Notes: generated by a model not told the origin, from the sequence alone. A stretch of 64,000 nt of DNA from Xylocopilactobacillus apicola (GCF_033095985.1 NZ_AP026802.1:1178001-1242000); one strand, 5' to 3'; counted from the stretch's first letter, positions 24,743-34,315 are shown. Program-made: numbers and translations.

Positions 24743-26044
24743 CTATTCTCCTCCTTCGATCGCTAATTTAAAAATCGCATTTAAATAAATTGTTAAATTA
24801 AGCATTAAATCATCAATCTTCATCCATTCATCTTCCTTGTGTGCAATTCCTTTTTGCCCCGGAAACGAGGGTCCAAACGCCACAATATTAGGCATCGAAC
24901 GGGCATAAGTGGCACCAGTGGTCGTCACTGGCGTTCCATCAAGCTTTGTCAAATCTTCATAGACCTGAGATAAAATTTGAATTTCTGGACTATTTGGATC
25001 ATGCATAACCGAAGGCATACTCCGAATTATCTTGATTTGACTCCCCGAAAATACTGCCTTCTTTAGTTGTTCGGTCACTTGTGATTCCGTATAAGTCACT
25101 GGATAACGCATCGCTATTTTTAAAGTCCAACCAGCGTCACTTTTTTGTAGAAAATACGGAGTCACAATCAAGCGACCACTTGCAGGATCACTAAATTCAA
25201 GCCCCAAACCTTCACCATAATGTTTATCTCTAAGTGCTTGATCTAACCACGTAAAATAATCTTTTAGCTCTCCATGAACTAAATCCTGCGCTAAGATTTG
25301 TTGTGTTAAAACAGTGATCGCATTAACTCCTAACTCAGGTGCATTCGTTGGTGATCTCTTGCCTTTAGCAACATAACTCTCTTGATTGATCATTATTTTC
25401 AGTTCATCAGGAACGTGATCAGGTGCTTGATCGCCAGTTATCTCACTGACTTGATCTTCATTAATTGGCGTGAAAATTTCGTAATTAACAATTCCTCGTT
25501 CTCCGTAGACAACCGGGAATTTACAATCAGGAGTGAAACCAAACTGCGGAGCCTTTTCTTTTGCAAGATAAAGTGGAATATCATTACTTCCGCTTTCTTC
25601 ATCAGATCCGAAAATGATCCGAATTGTTTTTTTAGGCAGATAACCCTGATCTTTCAAAATTTTTAAGGCATAAAGGCATGCAATACTGGGACCTTTATTA
25701 TCTAAAATTCCTCGTGCGTAAAGATAATCTCCCCTTTGTCTTAAGGTAAAAGGATCACTTGTCCAGTTATCTCCTGCTCCCACGACATCCAAGTGCCCGA
25801 CAATTCCGAAATAATTGTCATTATCATCACCCCACTGAACGTAAGCCATTGCATCATTAACAACCTCATATTTAAAATCATATTGTCTTGCTAATTGAAC
25901 AACTTCTGATAATACTTGACGAGGACCAAGTCCAAACGGCGCATGAGATTTTGCCTCAGATCGAACACTAGGAATTGCAATTATTTTCGCTAAATCCGCC
26001 AGAAACTTCGGCTGTTCCTCCATAATCAACTTTGATGTAATCAA
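24743..26044 (-). CDS. M20-family dipeptidase (PepV/Sapep-like)
   Basis: The 433-residue metallopeptidase has the two-zinc motifs GHLDVV (about 83), LDNKGP (Asp about 116) and SDEESG (Glu pair about 150), plus VVYGERG near residue 182 as in PepV. Such enzymes cleave dipeptides, often with an N-terminal beta-Ala or D-residue. A TTG is the annotated start with only a weak ribosome site; an ATG seven codons later is an alternative. A TATAAT on the minus strand (26079-26084) is a plausible -10, making this the first gene of the four-gene cluster ending with EIIC. Confidence 0.87.
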   Translation of the reverse strand: MITSKLIMEEQPKFLADLAKIIAIPSVRSEAKSHAPFGLGPRQVLSEVVQLARQYDFKYEVVNDAMAYVQWGDDNDNYFGIVGHLDVVGAGDNWTSDPFTLRQRGDYLYARGILDNKGPSIACLYALKILKDQGYLPKKTIRIIFGSDEESGSNDIPLYLAKEKAPQFGFTPDCKFPVVYGERGIVNYEIFTPINEDQVSEITGDQAPDHVPDELKIMINQESYVAKGKRSPTNAPELGVNAITVLTQQILAQDLVHGELKDYFTWLDQALRDKHYGEGLGLEFSDPASGRLIVTPYFLQKSDAGWTLKIAMRYPVTYTESQVTEQLKKAVFSGSQIKIIRSMPSVMHDPNSPEIQILSQVYEDLTKLDGTPVTTTGATYARSMPNIVAFGPSFPGQKGIAHKEDEWMKIDDLMLNLTIYLNAIFKLAIEGGE

Positions 26045-26087
26045 TTTAATTTCTTCTTTCTAATAAAAGATCAACTAAATTATACAA

Positions 26088-26118
26088 CAAAAAAAGGCAA
26101 GTACTGCTTTTTGCCTTT
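26088..26118 (-). terminator. Intrinsic terminator after the DUF975 gene
   Basis: AAAGGCAA and TTGCCTTT form an eight-bp stem; on the minus strand seven T follow. It separates this gene from the M20 operon. Confidence 0.85.
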
Positions 26119-26125
26119 ATCGTTT

Positions 26126-26866
26126 TTACCATTCATTATCTAATTGGACTGAGGACTTAGAAGCCAAGTCGTTATAAAAAGCAGCATAAGTACCGTTCTT
26201 GTATGGTGTCAACCAAAATGAACCAATCCCGAGAGTCATCATATTGAGAAGATCCCAACCAAGAAAACTAAGCTGAAGGACAAACAAGCGCCACTTATGA
26301 CCAACCATTAAGGAACGGCTCTTCGTGATACAATCAAAATAGCTCACGTCGCCATTGGCATTTATCTCAGTTATATCTTTAAAAATAAAGAGTGCTTGCG
26401 AATAAGCCAAAGCTTTTACGATCCCTGGAATAATAAACAATAACATCCACAAAGATGTAAAAATTTGAGTTAAGATTTGAATCACCAGCACGCCTAGAAA
26501 ATATTTTTTACTAAAGACCGAAAAAGCACTTTTTAGAAATTCACGTGGTGCTTCTTTTGTTCTAAGCCAATCGACTGTTTTATACAAAATCCCAGTATTA
26601 ATTAATGCTGTCAAAAATCCCCATAAGATGCCTCCTGAATAAGTTCCAAACCCGCCGTTAGAAACTATGTCTGAATTGGTTTTATTATAGTTCCATAAAC
26701 CGGCAAATAAAAAAATAAAGATAAAACCAAACACAGCAATAAAAGCTACTGCGGCAATATTTAAAAAAATTGGAACTAAATTCAACTTAACTGCAGTCGA
26801 CCATTTACCGTGGTATAAATCTTTTACTTCTCGTTTCAATTCTCCACGAGTTTTATAAGTTTCCAT
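26126..26866 (-). CDS. DUF975-family membrane protein
   Basis: The 246-residue protein has about five hydrophobic segments. It has the DUF975 pattern: a basic N-terminus (RGELKREVKDLYHGKW) followed by helices, then WLLLFIIPGIVKALAYSQA-like sequence (seen as MLLFIIPGIVKALAYSQALF) and a late WxxxxxGxxxLTPY block. Function of the family is unknown. I set the start at ATG 26866, six bases after GGAGG; longer frames would run into glpK on the other strand. It is divergent from glpK. Confidence 0.82.
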   Translation of the reverse strand: METYKTRGELKREVKDLYHGKWSTAVKLNLVPIFLNIAAVAFIAVFGFIFIFLFAGLWNYNKTNSDIVSNGGFGTYSGGILWGFLTALINTGILYKTVDWLRTKEAPREFLKSAFSVFSKKYFLGVLVIQILTQIFTSLWMLLFIIPGIVKALAYSQALFIFKDITEINANGDVSYFDCITKSRSLMVGHKWRLFVLQLSFLGWDLLNMMTLGIGSFWLTPYKNGTYAAFYNDLASKSSVQLDNEW

Positions 26867-26929
26867 TAAATCCTCCAAATTATACTCAAAAATCTTATAA
26901 ATTATAACATAGATATAAGGAGAAAAAAA

Positions 26930-28432
26930 TTGATTGACAAATATATTATGGCAATTGACGAAGGCACGACCAGCACTCGCACCATTATCTTTAACCGAAC
27001 TTGTTCCAGAATTAGTGAAGCTCAAAGAGAATTTACCCAATATTTTCCGCATCCGGGTTGGGTTGAGCATGATGCTAATGAAATTTGGAATGCTGTGTCG
27101 TCAACGATCGCCGATTGTTTTATTCAAAACAATATTAAACCAGAACAAATTGCCGGGATTGGGATTACTAATCAGCGTGAAACTACTATTATTTGGGATG
27201 CGTCCACTGGCTTACCGATTTACAACGCGATTGTTTGGCAATCACGTCAAACTGAAGAAATTGTACAAAAATTAAAGCAAAAAGAAATCGCCGAAGATAT
27301 TCCTCAAAAAACTGGTCTTTTAATCGACTCTTATTTCTCCGCTACTAAAATTCGCTGGATTTTAGATCACGTCAAAGGAGCTCAACAACGAGCTGAAAAA
27401 GGCGAATTGCTATTTGGAACGATTAATACTTGGTTAATTTGGAAAATGACTGGCGGCAAGGTCCACGTCACCGACTACACTAACGCCAGTCGGACGATGC
27501 TATTTAATATTCATGATCTAACTTGGGATAAAGATATCCTGCAAGTTCTAAAGATTCCTAAAAAGATGCTACCAGAAGTTAAATCAAATTCCGAGATCTA
27601 TGGCTATACTGCAAGTTATAATTTCTTCGGCAGCAACGTTCCGATTTCTGGCATGGCAGGAGACCAGCAAGCCTCGTCGTTCGGTCAAATGTCTTTTGAG
27701 CCTGGAACGGTCAAAAACACTTATGGCACTGGCTCTTTTGTCATGATGAACACTGGTAAAGAAATTAAATTATCGCAAAATAATCTACTAACTACTATTG
27801 CCTATGGGATTAATGACGAAGTTTATTACGCTCTTGAAGGAAGCATTTATGTCGCTGGTTCGGCAATTCAGTGGCTACGTGACCAAATGCAGTTGCTTAG
27901 TTCTTCTGAAGATTCTTATCAAGCAGCAATTGAATCAACTAATGAAGATGAAGTTTATGTAGTCCCCGCATTTACTGGACTTGGTGCTCCTTATTGGGAC
28001 GCCGACGCCAGAGGAGCAATTTTCGGAATCACGCGGGGTACAAGTCGCAATGACTTCATCAAAGCCACTTTACAATCGATTGCTTACCAGACCAGAGATG
28101 TGATCGACACCATGCACTCAGATACTGACGTCAAAATCAATTTACTGAATGTTGATGGTGGCGCAGCAAAGAATGACTATTTGATGCAATTTCAAGCTGA
28201 TATTCTTAACATTCCCATCAAAAGAGCCCATAATTTGGAAACAACTGCCCTCGGCGCTGCTTTTCTAGCTGGACTCGCCGTTGGCTACTGGCGAGATCTT
28301 AACGAATTAATCGAATATAGTAAAGGCGAAATTTTTTATCCAAAAATGAATCCAGAAAAAAGACAAAAATTATATCTTGGCTGGCAAAAGGCTGTTACTG
28401 CTACCAGAATATTTAAAAATCCCGATTTTTAG
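26930..28432 (+). CDS. glpK: Glycerol kinase with Asn at the PTS-phosphorylation position
   Basis: The 500-residue FGGY kinase phosphorylates glycerol to glycerol 3-phosphate. Signatures: [10 protein letters not shown] near residue 8, [13 protein letters not shown] (78-90), [13 protein letters not shown] (241-253) and the late [20 protein letters not shown]. In many Firmicutes GlpK is activated by HPr at a His in the YHFFG loop (His230/His232 in studied enzymes). Here the loop reads SYNFFG, so that residue is Asn231. TTG start with AAGGAG upstream. No glpF or glpO/D lies beside it. It converges with the GlcD-like gene, three bases away. Confidence 0.92.
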   Translation: MIDKYIMAIDEGTTSTRTIIFNRTCSRISEAQREFTQYFPHPGWVEHDANEIWNAVSSTIADCFIQNNIKPEQIAGIGITNQRETTIIWDASTGLPIYNAIVWQSRQTEEIVQKLKQKEIAEDIPQKTGLLIDSYFSATKIRWILDHVKGAQQRAEKGELLFGTINTWLIWKMTGGKVHVTDYTNASRTMLFNIHDLTWDKDILQVLKIPKKMLPEVKSNSEIYGYTASYNFFGSNVPISGMAGDQQASSFGQMSFEPGTVKNTYGTGSFVMMNTGKEIKLSQNNLLTTIAYGINDEVYYALEGSIYVAGSAIQWLRDQMQLLSSSEDSYQAAIESTNEDEVYVVPAFTGLGAPYWDADARGAIFGITRGTSRNDFIKATLQSIAYQTRDVIDTMHSDTDVKINLLNVDGGAAKNDYLMQFQADILNIPIKRAHNLETTALGAAFLAGLAVGYWRDLNELIEYSKGEIFYPKMNPEKRQKLYLGWQKAVTATRIFKNPDF

Positions 28433-28434
28433 CT

Positions 28435-29832
28435 CTAGTTAATTTTTCGTTTTGGATTAAGGATTCCGAGTGGATCAAAAATATTTTTAATTTCATGTTG
28501 AATTTGGTCCACATCGCTGCCTAACTCTTCGACTGTCCATTGATTCTTAGACATTCCTACTGCGTGCTCGCCAGAAATTGTTCCACCTAGGCTCAAAGTT
28601 TTTCTAAAAAGTAATCTGATTGCCTCAATTACTTCTTCCGGTGCATCTGGCTGATTATTCCACAAAAGAGTCGGATGTAAATTCCCATCTCCTGCATGTC
28701 CAGCAGTGTATATGTCAACATTTTGTTTCTTTGCAACTTGTCCAATATAGTCAACCATCTCAGCCAACTTGGATAAAGGAACCGCCATATCCTCCATTAT
28801 ATAATATTTGGATTGAGCAAAAACGGCTACCAACATATCCTGTCGCATTTTGATCAACTTCTTGGCTTTTTCATGATCAGTGGTGATGTCAATTCCCCAA
28901 GCACCACTCTCTTTTAAAATTTTCTCGCTAACTTTTGGTTCCTCCTCAGATGCATCATCAAATCCAAAAATTAACATTGAAGAATCAGCTGATTTGGAAT
29001 AATGGGTTTTCTCATACTGATCAAGAGCTACAACAGTTTTTCCATCAAGCGCTTCTAACATTGAGAAATTAAGACCAGAAAGACGTAATTTATTAACTCC
29101 TTTGGCTAAAGCTGTCATATTTTCAAAGAAGGCGATTCCAGTAACTGATTGACCTTGAGGTAGTGGTCTTAATCTAACAGTAATCTCTGTTACGATTCCT
29201 AAAGTGCCTTCAGAACCAATAAACAGTTGCGTTAAATCATAACCAAAAGCCTGCTTTAACGTTCGACCTCCAAGTTTTAACTCTCTTCCATCTGCAAGCA
29301 TCACTTTTAAACCCAAAACGTTATCTTTAGTCGCACCGTATTTCAAGCAACTCATACCACCAGCGTTGGTCGAAACATTTCCGCCAATCGATGAAATCGG
29401 CTTAGAAGCGGGATCGGGAGCATAAAACATTCCTTTCTTGCGTGCTGCCCGATCTAGATCTTGGTTGATCACACCCGGTTCAACGACTGCTAAAGCGTCG
29501 TCAACGCTCAGCTCCTTTATTCGATTTAATCTTTTGAGTGACAAAATAATCGAACCGTTAATCCCATCGGCACCAATCACTGTGCTGGTGTCTGCTGTTT
29601 GAGGTACTACCGGCAAATGATACTTTCGGGCAGTTTTTAACGTGCCTCTAATATCTTCAATATCTCCAACCTCAACGTAAGCGAAAATTTTCCCCTGAAT
29701 TGAATCTTCAGCCTTTCCATTTGCGCTATGTTTGAGTGCTTCTTCATCATCGACGTGTATATTTGCGTGCGGTGTCTGTTTCTTTAAAAAATCCATCATT
29801 TCTTGATGTGTTTCAGCTGTAAAAATTGCCAT
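28435..29832 (-). CDS. FAD-linked oxidase, GlcD/D-lactate dehydrogenase type
   Basis: The 465-residue protein has an N-terminal PP-loop FAD domain (PQTADTSTVIGADGINGSII near residue 55; GGNVSTNAGGMSCLKYGATK near 150) and a C-terminal oxidase domain with HAGDGNLHP (about 380) and SGEHAVGMSK (about 427). It should oxidise a 2-hydroxy acid such as D-lactate or glycolate. The electron acceptor is not evident; no iron-sulfur partner subunit is nearby. A mutually close but convergent arrangement with glpK gives no functional link. Confidence 0.85.
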   Translation of the reverse strand: MAIFTAETHQEMMDFLKKQTPHANIHVDDEEALKHSANGKAEDSIQGKIFAYVEVGDIEDIRGTLKTARKYHLPVVPQTADTSTVIGADGINGSIILSLKRLNRIKELSVDDALAVVEPGVINQDLDRAARKKGMFYAPDPASKPISSIGGNVSTNAGGMSCLKYGATKDNVLGLKVMLADGRELKLGGRTLKQAFGYDLTQLFIGSEGTLGIVTEITVRLRPLPQGQSVTGIAFFENMTALAKGVNKLRLSGLNFSMLEALDGKTVVALDQYEKTHYSKSADSSMLIFGFDDASEEEPKVSEKILKESGAWGIDITTDHEKAKKLIKMRQDMLVAVFAQSKYYIMEDMAVPLSKLAEMVDYIGQVAKKQNVDIYTAGHAGDGNLHPTLLWNNQPDAPEEVIEAIRLLFRKTLSLGGTISGEHAVGMSKNQWTVEELGSDVDQIQHEIKNIFDPLGILNPKRKIN

Positions 29833-29890
29833 TAAACCCGCTTCCTTTCTCTGGGTTTATTGTAACACTTTTCAATAGATTATTAAATTT

Positions 29891-31006
29891 TCAAGCTGTC
29901 CGTTTTAAGATTAGCGGTGCAATGATGGTTGTGACAATAATAGCACCCACGATCGCCGAATAACTATCAATTGAAAAAAGATGATTTTTTAGACCTAATT
30001 TAGCAATAATTAACGCCATTTCTCCACGAGAAACCATGCCTGCGCCTACCATGAGCGCGCTCGACCAATTAAACCCAGCAATTTTTGCGCCAAGACCTGC
30101 TCCTAATAACTTCGAAAAAATTCCTCCGAGAGTTAAAGCGATAAAGAGACCAAAATTTGCAAATAATTCTTTGATATTCATTTTTAAACCAATGCTTGCA
30201 AAGAAAATCGGAATGAAAATTAGCTCACCACTAAAATTAATTGGTTCAAAAATTGCTTTTTTGTATTTAGTTTGTCCGATTGCGAGTCCTGCGAAAAAAG
30301 AGCCGATAACAGCGCTTAATCCACTTATTTCTGCTAAATAAGACATCCCGAAGCAAATAATTAGCGCCATTAAAGATTTAGCGTTTGGCATCGGAAGTTT
30401 GGCACTAAAATCTATTACTAAAGGAACGATCAACCAGCTGACAGCAAGAATTAAAGTCAGACCCCCCACTTGTTTTAACAAAGTAATTCGAAAAGGCTGA
30501 CCTCCAAAGTTACTAATAAAACTTAACGTGATTACAGCTAACACATCATCGACCACAGCGGCGCCCAAAATTGTCGCTCCTTCTTTACTTTGAAGTTTGT
30601 TGAGCTCTTTTAAAACTTCGACTGAAATAGATACGGAAGTAGCTGCAAAAGTGACTCCTAAAAAAATACTTGCAGGTTTACTAAAACCGAAGACTAAGCC
30701 AGTTACCCCCGCTACAATGATCGGAATCACCAAACCTATTACCGCAACTAAAACGCTAGGTTTTAAGACTTTTTTAAGACTGGATAACTTACTTTCAAGT
30801 CCCGCAAGGAACATCAAAATTACGACCCCGAGTTCAGAACACACTTCAAGAAAATCGTTTGTGCTAACGAGATTTAAAAATGCTGGACCGATAATAAGCC
30901 CCGCAAGTAATTCTCCTAATACTAGTGGCAAATTAAGCTTGGCACTGATCGAACCGCAAATTAAGGCAAACATCAAAATTACCAAAAGCTGAGCAATAAA
31001 ATTCAT
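29891..31006 (-). CDS. CPA2-family cation:proton antiporter (NapA/KefB-like), membrane domain only
   Basis: The 371-residue protein has about 11-12 helices with the CPA2 motifs LPLVLGELLAGLIIGPAFLN near residue 26, the paired acidic site AAVVDDVLAVI near residue 150, and GMVSRGEMALIIAKLGL near residue 323. It should exchange Na+ or K+ for H+. There is no RCK/TrkA-N domain. AAAGG precedes the ATG by six bases. It follows the tRNA-Lys terminator, with a hairpin-forming leader in between that could regulate it. Confidence 0.86.
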   Translation of the reverse strand: MNFIAQLLVILMFALICGSISAKLNLPLVLGELLAGLIIGPAFLNLVSTNDFLEVCSELGVVILMFLAGLESKLSSLKKVLKPSVLVAVIGLVIPIIVAGVTGLVFGFSKPASIFLGVTFAATSVSISVEVLKELNKLQSKEGATILGAAVVDDVLAVITLSFISNFGGQPFRITLLKQVGGLTLILAVSWLIVPLVIDFSAKLPMPNAKSLMALIICFGMSYLAEISGLSAVIGSFFAGLAIGQTKYKKAIFEPINFSGELIFIPIFFASIGLKMNIKELFANFGLFIALTLGGIFSKLLGAGLGAKIAGFNWSSALMVGAGMVSRGEMALIIAKLGLKNHLFSIDSYSAIVGAIIVTTIIAPLILKRTA

Positions 31007-31019
31007 TTCAAACCTTTCT

Positions 31020-31094
31020 TGAATGCGAAAAAGCTTCCAAAAAACTCCTCGTTAACCCAAAACAGAGGAAAATTTCTTGAAAGCTTTTGCTCCA
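31020..31094 (-). promoter_or_regulatory. Hairpin-forming leader of the antiporter gene
   Basis: On the minus strand an AAAGCTTTC arm (about 31077-31088) faces GGAAGCTTTT (about 31026-31036). Inside, TCCTC and GAGGA form a stem followed by GTTTTTT. A TATAAT lies just upstream at 31105-31110. The layout could be an attenuator; the tRNA already has its own terminator upstream. Confidence 0.4.
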
Positions 31095-31109
31095 ACCAAT
31101 GATTATTAT

Positions 31110-31136
31110 AAAAAAAGAACCCCAGTCCTGGGATTC
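31110..31136 (-). terminator. Intrinsic terminator of tRNA-Lys
   Basis: On the minus strand GAATCCCAG and CTGGGGTTC form a nine-bp stem with a two-base loop (one G-T pair), followed by seven T, eight bases after the tRNA. Confidence 0.85.
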
Positions 31137-31143
31137 AATAAGA

Positions 31144-31216
31144 TGGGCGGCCAGGGGCTCGAACCCTGGACCCACGGATTAAGAGTCCGCTGCTCTACCA
31201 ACTGAGCTAGCCGCCC
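31144..31216 (-). tRNA. tRNA-Lys (anticodon CTT)
   Basis: The minus strand folds into a full cloverleaf of 73 bases. The acceptor stem is GGGCGGC/GCCGCCC with an A discriminator, the D-arm is GCTCAGTTGGTAGAGC, the anticodon loop CTCTTAA (anticodon CTT), and the T-arm CCAGGGTTCGAGCCCTGG-like. CCA is not encoded. It has its own promoter and terminator. Confidence 0.97.
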
Positions 31217-31243
31217 ATATCTAAGCCGTCAAACGACTTAAAT

Positions 31244-31272
31244 ATAATAGCACGTTAGACAAATTGATGCAA
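31244..31272 (-). promoter_or_regulatory. Promoter of tRNA-Lys
   Basis: On the minus strand TTGCAT (31267-31272) and TATTAT (31244-31249) are separated by 17 bases. The transcript start would lie about 20 bases before the tRNA. The short leader TAAGTCGT...ACGGCTTA can form a hairpin in front of the mature 5' end. Confidence 0.65.
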
Positions 31273-31280
31273 GACTTTAT

Positions 31281-32633
31281 TTAGAAAAAATCTCCTTCGC
31301 GCTGTTTGATTTCATTTGTCTGCTCTTCAAACCCTGGTTTTCCTAATAAAGCGAACATATTTCGCTTATAATCTTCAACACCTGGTTGATTAAATGGATT
31401 AATTCCATTTAAGTAGCCGCTGATTCCAATTGCAATTTCAAAGAAATAAACTAATTGACCTAAGGTGAATTCATCTTGCTGATCAATATGAATTGTCATA
31501 ACAGGAACTCCACCATCAGTATGGGCAATTACTACCCCACGATAGGCTTGTTCGTTAACGTAATTCATATTTTTTCCTTCAAGATACTTTAAGCCATCCA
31601 AATCTTCTTCTTCAACTGGAATTTCAACGTCATATTTTGGATGATCAACCATTACGACAGTCTCAAATAAGAAGCGTTGACCCTCTTGAATATACTGGCC
31701 GAGAGAATGCAAGTCAGTAGAGAAGTTAGCTGATGAAGGATAAATTCCTTTTTGATCTTTTCCTTCTGATTCACCTGCTAATTGTTTCCACCATTCGCCT
31801 AAATATTGAAGTGATGGTTCATAATTTTCAAGAATTTCAACATTGTAGCCTTTACGCATCAAAATATTACGTAAAGCAGCGTACTGATAAGCTTCATTTT
31901 GACTTAAATCAGGATTGCTATACGCTTCTCTTCCAGCAGCAAAACCTTCCATCAATTTATCAATGTCGCCACCAGCAACCGCGATCGGCAACAAACCAAC
32001 TGCACTCATCACTGAATAACGTCCGCCAATTGCATCGGGTACAACGAATTCTTCGTATCCTTCAGCGTCAGCCTCAGTCTTAAGTGCACCTTTAGCTTTA
32101 TCAGTTGTTGCATAAATTCTTTTTGCTGCTTCTTCTTTGCCGTATTTATCAACGAGCTTCTTTTTCAAAACTCGAAAAGCAATTGAAGGCTCAGTTGTTG
32201 TACCTGATTTTGAAATGACGTTAATTGAAAAACTCTTATCACCAATCAGATCAAGAATTTCCTGCAAATAAGTTCCACTGATCGAATTTCCCGCAAAAAG
32301 TACAATTGGACCTTCATGATCTTTTTGCCAATTACCATAGTTAAGGTTTAGAAAATCACACGCCATCCGGGCACCTAAATAAGAGCCACCAATTCCAATT
32401 GCTACGAAAACTTCGGAATCTTGGCGAATTTTAGCGGCGGCTTTTTTGATGCGATCAAATTCTTCGTGATCATATTCGACTGGCAAATCAACATAACCAA
32501 TAAAATCTTTCCCGGCACCAGTTTTATGTCTTAATTCATCGTCACAGGCAGTTACCATTTTCTGAATTTCAGGCAGTTCATTTTCGTGAACAAATTTCGT
32601 CAAAGGCGAATAGTCAAATTTAATAGTTGTCAT
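31281..32633 (-). CDS. pgi: Glucose-6-phosphate isomerase
   Basis: The 450-residue enzyme has the length usual for lactic acid bacteria. It interconverts glucose 6-phosphate and fructose 6-phosphate. PGI signatures are present: [10 protein letters not shown] near residue 80, [20 protein letters not shown] near 138, [12 protein letters not shown] near 203, and [20 protein letters not shown] at the end with the conserved Lys. No strong terminator separates it from the tRNA-Lys promoter downstream. It is divergent from pgmB. Confidence 0.97.
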   Translation of the reverse strand: MTTIKFDYSPLTKFVHENELPEIQKMVTACDDELRHKTGAGKDFIGYVDLPVEYDHEEFDRIKKAAAKIRQDSEVFVAIGIGGSYLGARMACDFLNLNYGNWQKDHEGPIVLFAGNSISGTYLQEILDLIGDKSFSINVISKSGTTTEPSIAFRVLKKKLVDKYGKEEAAKRIYATTDKAKGALKTEADAEGYEEFVVPDAIGGRYSVMSAVGLLPIAVAGGDIDKLMEGFAAGREAYSNPDLSQNEAYQYAALRNILMRKGYNVEILENYEPSLQYLGEWWKQLAGESEGKDQKGIYPSSANFSTDLHSLGQYIQEGQRFLFETVVMVDHPKYDVEIPVEEEDLDGLKYLEGKNMNYVNEQAYRGVVIAHTDGGVPVMTIHIDQQDEFTLGQLVYFFEIAIGISGYLNGINPFNQPGVEDYKRNMFALLGKPGFEEQTNEIKQREGDFF

Positions 32634-32691
32634 TGCTTTTTTCTCCGTTTTTTAGTTTACTTTTTTATTTTACCACGTTTATTACCAGGAT

Positions 32692-32720
32692 TTGAAACTC
32701 AATGCGTAAAACCTTAAAAT
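32692..32720 (+). promoter_or_regulatory. Promoter of pgmB
   Basis: TTGAAA (32692-32697) and TAAAAT (32715-32720) are spaced by 17 bases, a near-consensus sigma-A promoter, with the ATG 35 bases downstream. Confidence 0.65.
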
Positions 32721-32754
32721 ATAGAAGTTCAAAAATGAAAGGATTTTACAAATT

Positions 32755-33432
32755 ATGGTTACATTTTCCGAAATATCTGGTTTTGCGTTCGATCTTGACG
32801 GCGTTATTACAGATACCGCAAAGTTCCACGCAATGGCTTGGCAGCAAGTAGCTGAACAAGTAGGCACCAAATGGACTTCTCAACTTGCCGATAATCTCAA
32901 AGGCATCGATCGAATGACTAGTCTTGAAATGATCTTAAAGGCTGGTGGACATGAAACAGAATATTCCGATACTGAAAAAGAACAGTTGGCTGATGAAAAA
33001 AATCACAATTATGTGAATTTAATCAAAACGCTCACGCCAGATGATATTTTACCTGGCATGCTCGATTTTATTCAAAGTCTGCACCAAAATCATTACAAAT
33101 TGGCTCTCGCTTCGGTTTCTCGCAATGCTCCGGTAATTTTAGAACGCTTGGGTTTAACGGATTCTTTTGAAGGAATTGTAGATCCGGCGAGTTTAAAATT
33201 AGGCAAACCAGATCCTGAAATTTATATCCGAGCTGCCGAAGTAATGCACTTAGATCCTGATAAAGTTATCGGAGTAGAAGATGCAGCTGCTGGAGTTACT
33301 TCAATTAATAAGGCTGGCGAAACATCTTTGGGAATCGGCGATGCAAAAATTTTGCACGAAGCAAATCTAATTTTTGCGAATACCAAGGAAGTTACCCTTC
33401 AAGCAATCAAAGAAAAAATGACTGCTAACTAA
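32755..33432 (+). CDS. pgmB: Beta-phosphoglucomutase
   Basis: The 225-residue HAD-superfamily enzyme converts beta-glucose 1-phosphate to glucose 6-phosphate. It has the nucleophile motif FDLDGVITDTAKFHAMAWQQ (about 12-31, typical of PgmB including the cap-domain start), SVSRNAPVILERLG near residue 122, and GVEDAAAGV near residue 178. It normally acts after maltose or trehalose phosphorylase, neither of which is in the window. AAAGGA lies ten bases before the ATG. It ends at a bidirectional terminator. Confidence 0.93.
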   Translation: MVTFSEISGFAFDLDGVITDTAKFHAMAWQQVAEQVGTKWTSQLADNLKGIDRMTSLEMILKAGGHETEYSDTEKEQLADEKNHNYVNLIKTLTPDDILPGMLDFIQSLHQNHYKLALASVSRNAPVILERLGLTDSFEGIVDPASLKLGKPDPEIYIRAAEVMHLDPDKVIGVEDAAAGVTSINKAGETSLGIGDAKILHEANLIFANTKEVTLQAIKEKMTAN

Positions 33433-33459
33433 AAATCCTCCGAACAAGAGGATTTTTTT
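33431..33459. terminator. Bidirectional intrinsic terminator
   Basis: AAAAATCCTC (33431-33440) pairs perfectly with GAGGATTTTT (33448-33457) across seven bases, between converging genes. Confidence 0.9.
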
Positions 33460-34315
33460 AACGATAAATTTTAATCAGAGCTTGCGTGCCTTCATCACCG
33501 AGTTCATCATCAACCATAATTTGATACAAATCACGCGCAGTTTTCGTCGCTGGCATCTCAAGTCCCAATTCTTCAGCCGACTCCAAAGCTATCCGCAAAT
33601 CTTTTAAAAAATGCTTTGCGGAAAATCCTGGCTTAAAATCTCCCTTTAAAATTCTTGGACCGTAATTACTCATACTCCAGTTTTTGGCAGCACCTTGAGA
33701 AATCATCTCAATAATATCAGCTTGATTAAGACCGGATTTCTTAGCATATGAGAGCGATTGAACCATGCCTGTCATGGTCCCGGCAATCATAATTTGATTA
33801 GCCATCTTAGATTTTTGTCCTTGGCCTGAGTGGCCGAAAAGCCTCACCGAATTACCTAAAACTTCAAAAATTGGCAATGCTCGTTGGAAGTCTTCCTTTC
33901 GGCCTCCGACCATGATCGTAAGCGTTTCTTTTTGGGCTCCAACATCACCACCTGAAACTGGTGCATCCAGCGCTGACATTTTAAATTCTTGTGCTTTAGC
34001 AGCAATTTCTATTGCTAATTTAGGGGAACTAGTTGTCATATCAATGGCCAAAAGACCAGGATGCGCGCCTGCAAAAATCCCCGTGGGTCCAAAATAGACT
34101 TCTCTGACATCCTTTGGAAAACCAACAATTGTGATTATCAAATCTGATTTTAAAGCCGCAGTTTTTGGACTATCACACCATTTCGCACCATGGTCAATCA
34201 CTTCTTGCGCATGAGCTTTGGTCCGGTTATAGACATTGACCTCATAACCCGCATTTAAAAGATTAATGACCATTTTCGACCCCATTACGCCTGTTCCAAC
34301 AAAACCTATTTTCAT
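33458..34315 (-). CDS. NAD(P)-dependent 3-hydroxyacid dehydrogenase (HIBADH/GarR family)
   Basis: The 285-residue protein has an N-terminal Rossmann motif GFVGTGVMGSKM (4-15), the substrate loop DAPVSGGDVGAQKETLTIMV near residue 117, and the catalytic Lys in GQGQKSKMANQIMIAG near residue 166. It oxidises or reduces a 3-hydroxy acid; likely substrates are 3-hydroxyisobutyrate, tartronate semialdehyde or succinic semialdehyde. Its ATG overlaps the VanZ stop as ATGA. It is the last gene of the long pot-cda-glmM run. Confidence 0.88.
   Translation of the reverse strand: MKIGFVGTGVMGSKMVINLLNAGYEVNVYNRTKAHAQEVIDHGAKWCDSPKTAALKSDLIITIVGFPKDVREVYFGPTGIFAGAHPGLLAIDMTTSSPKLAIEIAAKAQEFKMSALDAPVSGGDVGAQKETLTIMVGGRKEDFQRALPIFEVLGNSVRLFGHSGQGQKSKMANQIMIAGTMTGMVQSLSYAKKSGLNQADIIEMISQGAAKNWSMSNYGPRILKGDFKPGFSAKHFLKDLRIALESAEELGLEMPATKTARDLYQIMVDDELGDEGTQALIKIYR

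Noticed and set aside
26948-26980. DEGTTSTR in place of DQGTTSSR in GlpK as an active-site defect
   Set aside because: The catalytic Asp region is kept and I recall this variant from other lactic acid bacterial GlpK sequences, so it is not clearly unusual.
26867-27070. Longer N-terminus of the DUF975 protein
   Set aside because: It would overlap glpK on the opposite strand; ATG 26866 has a strong ribosome site and the family-like beginning.
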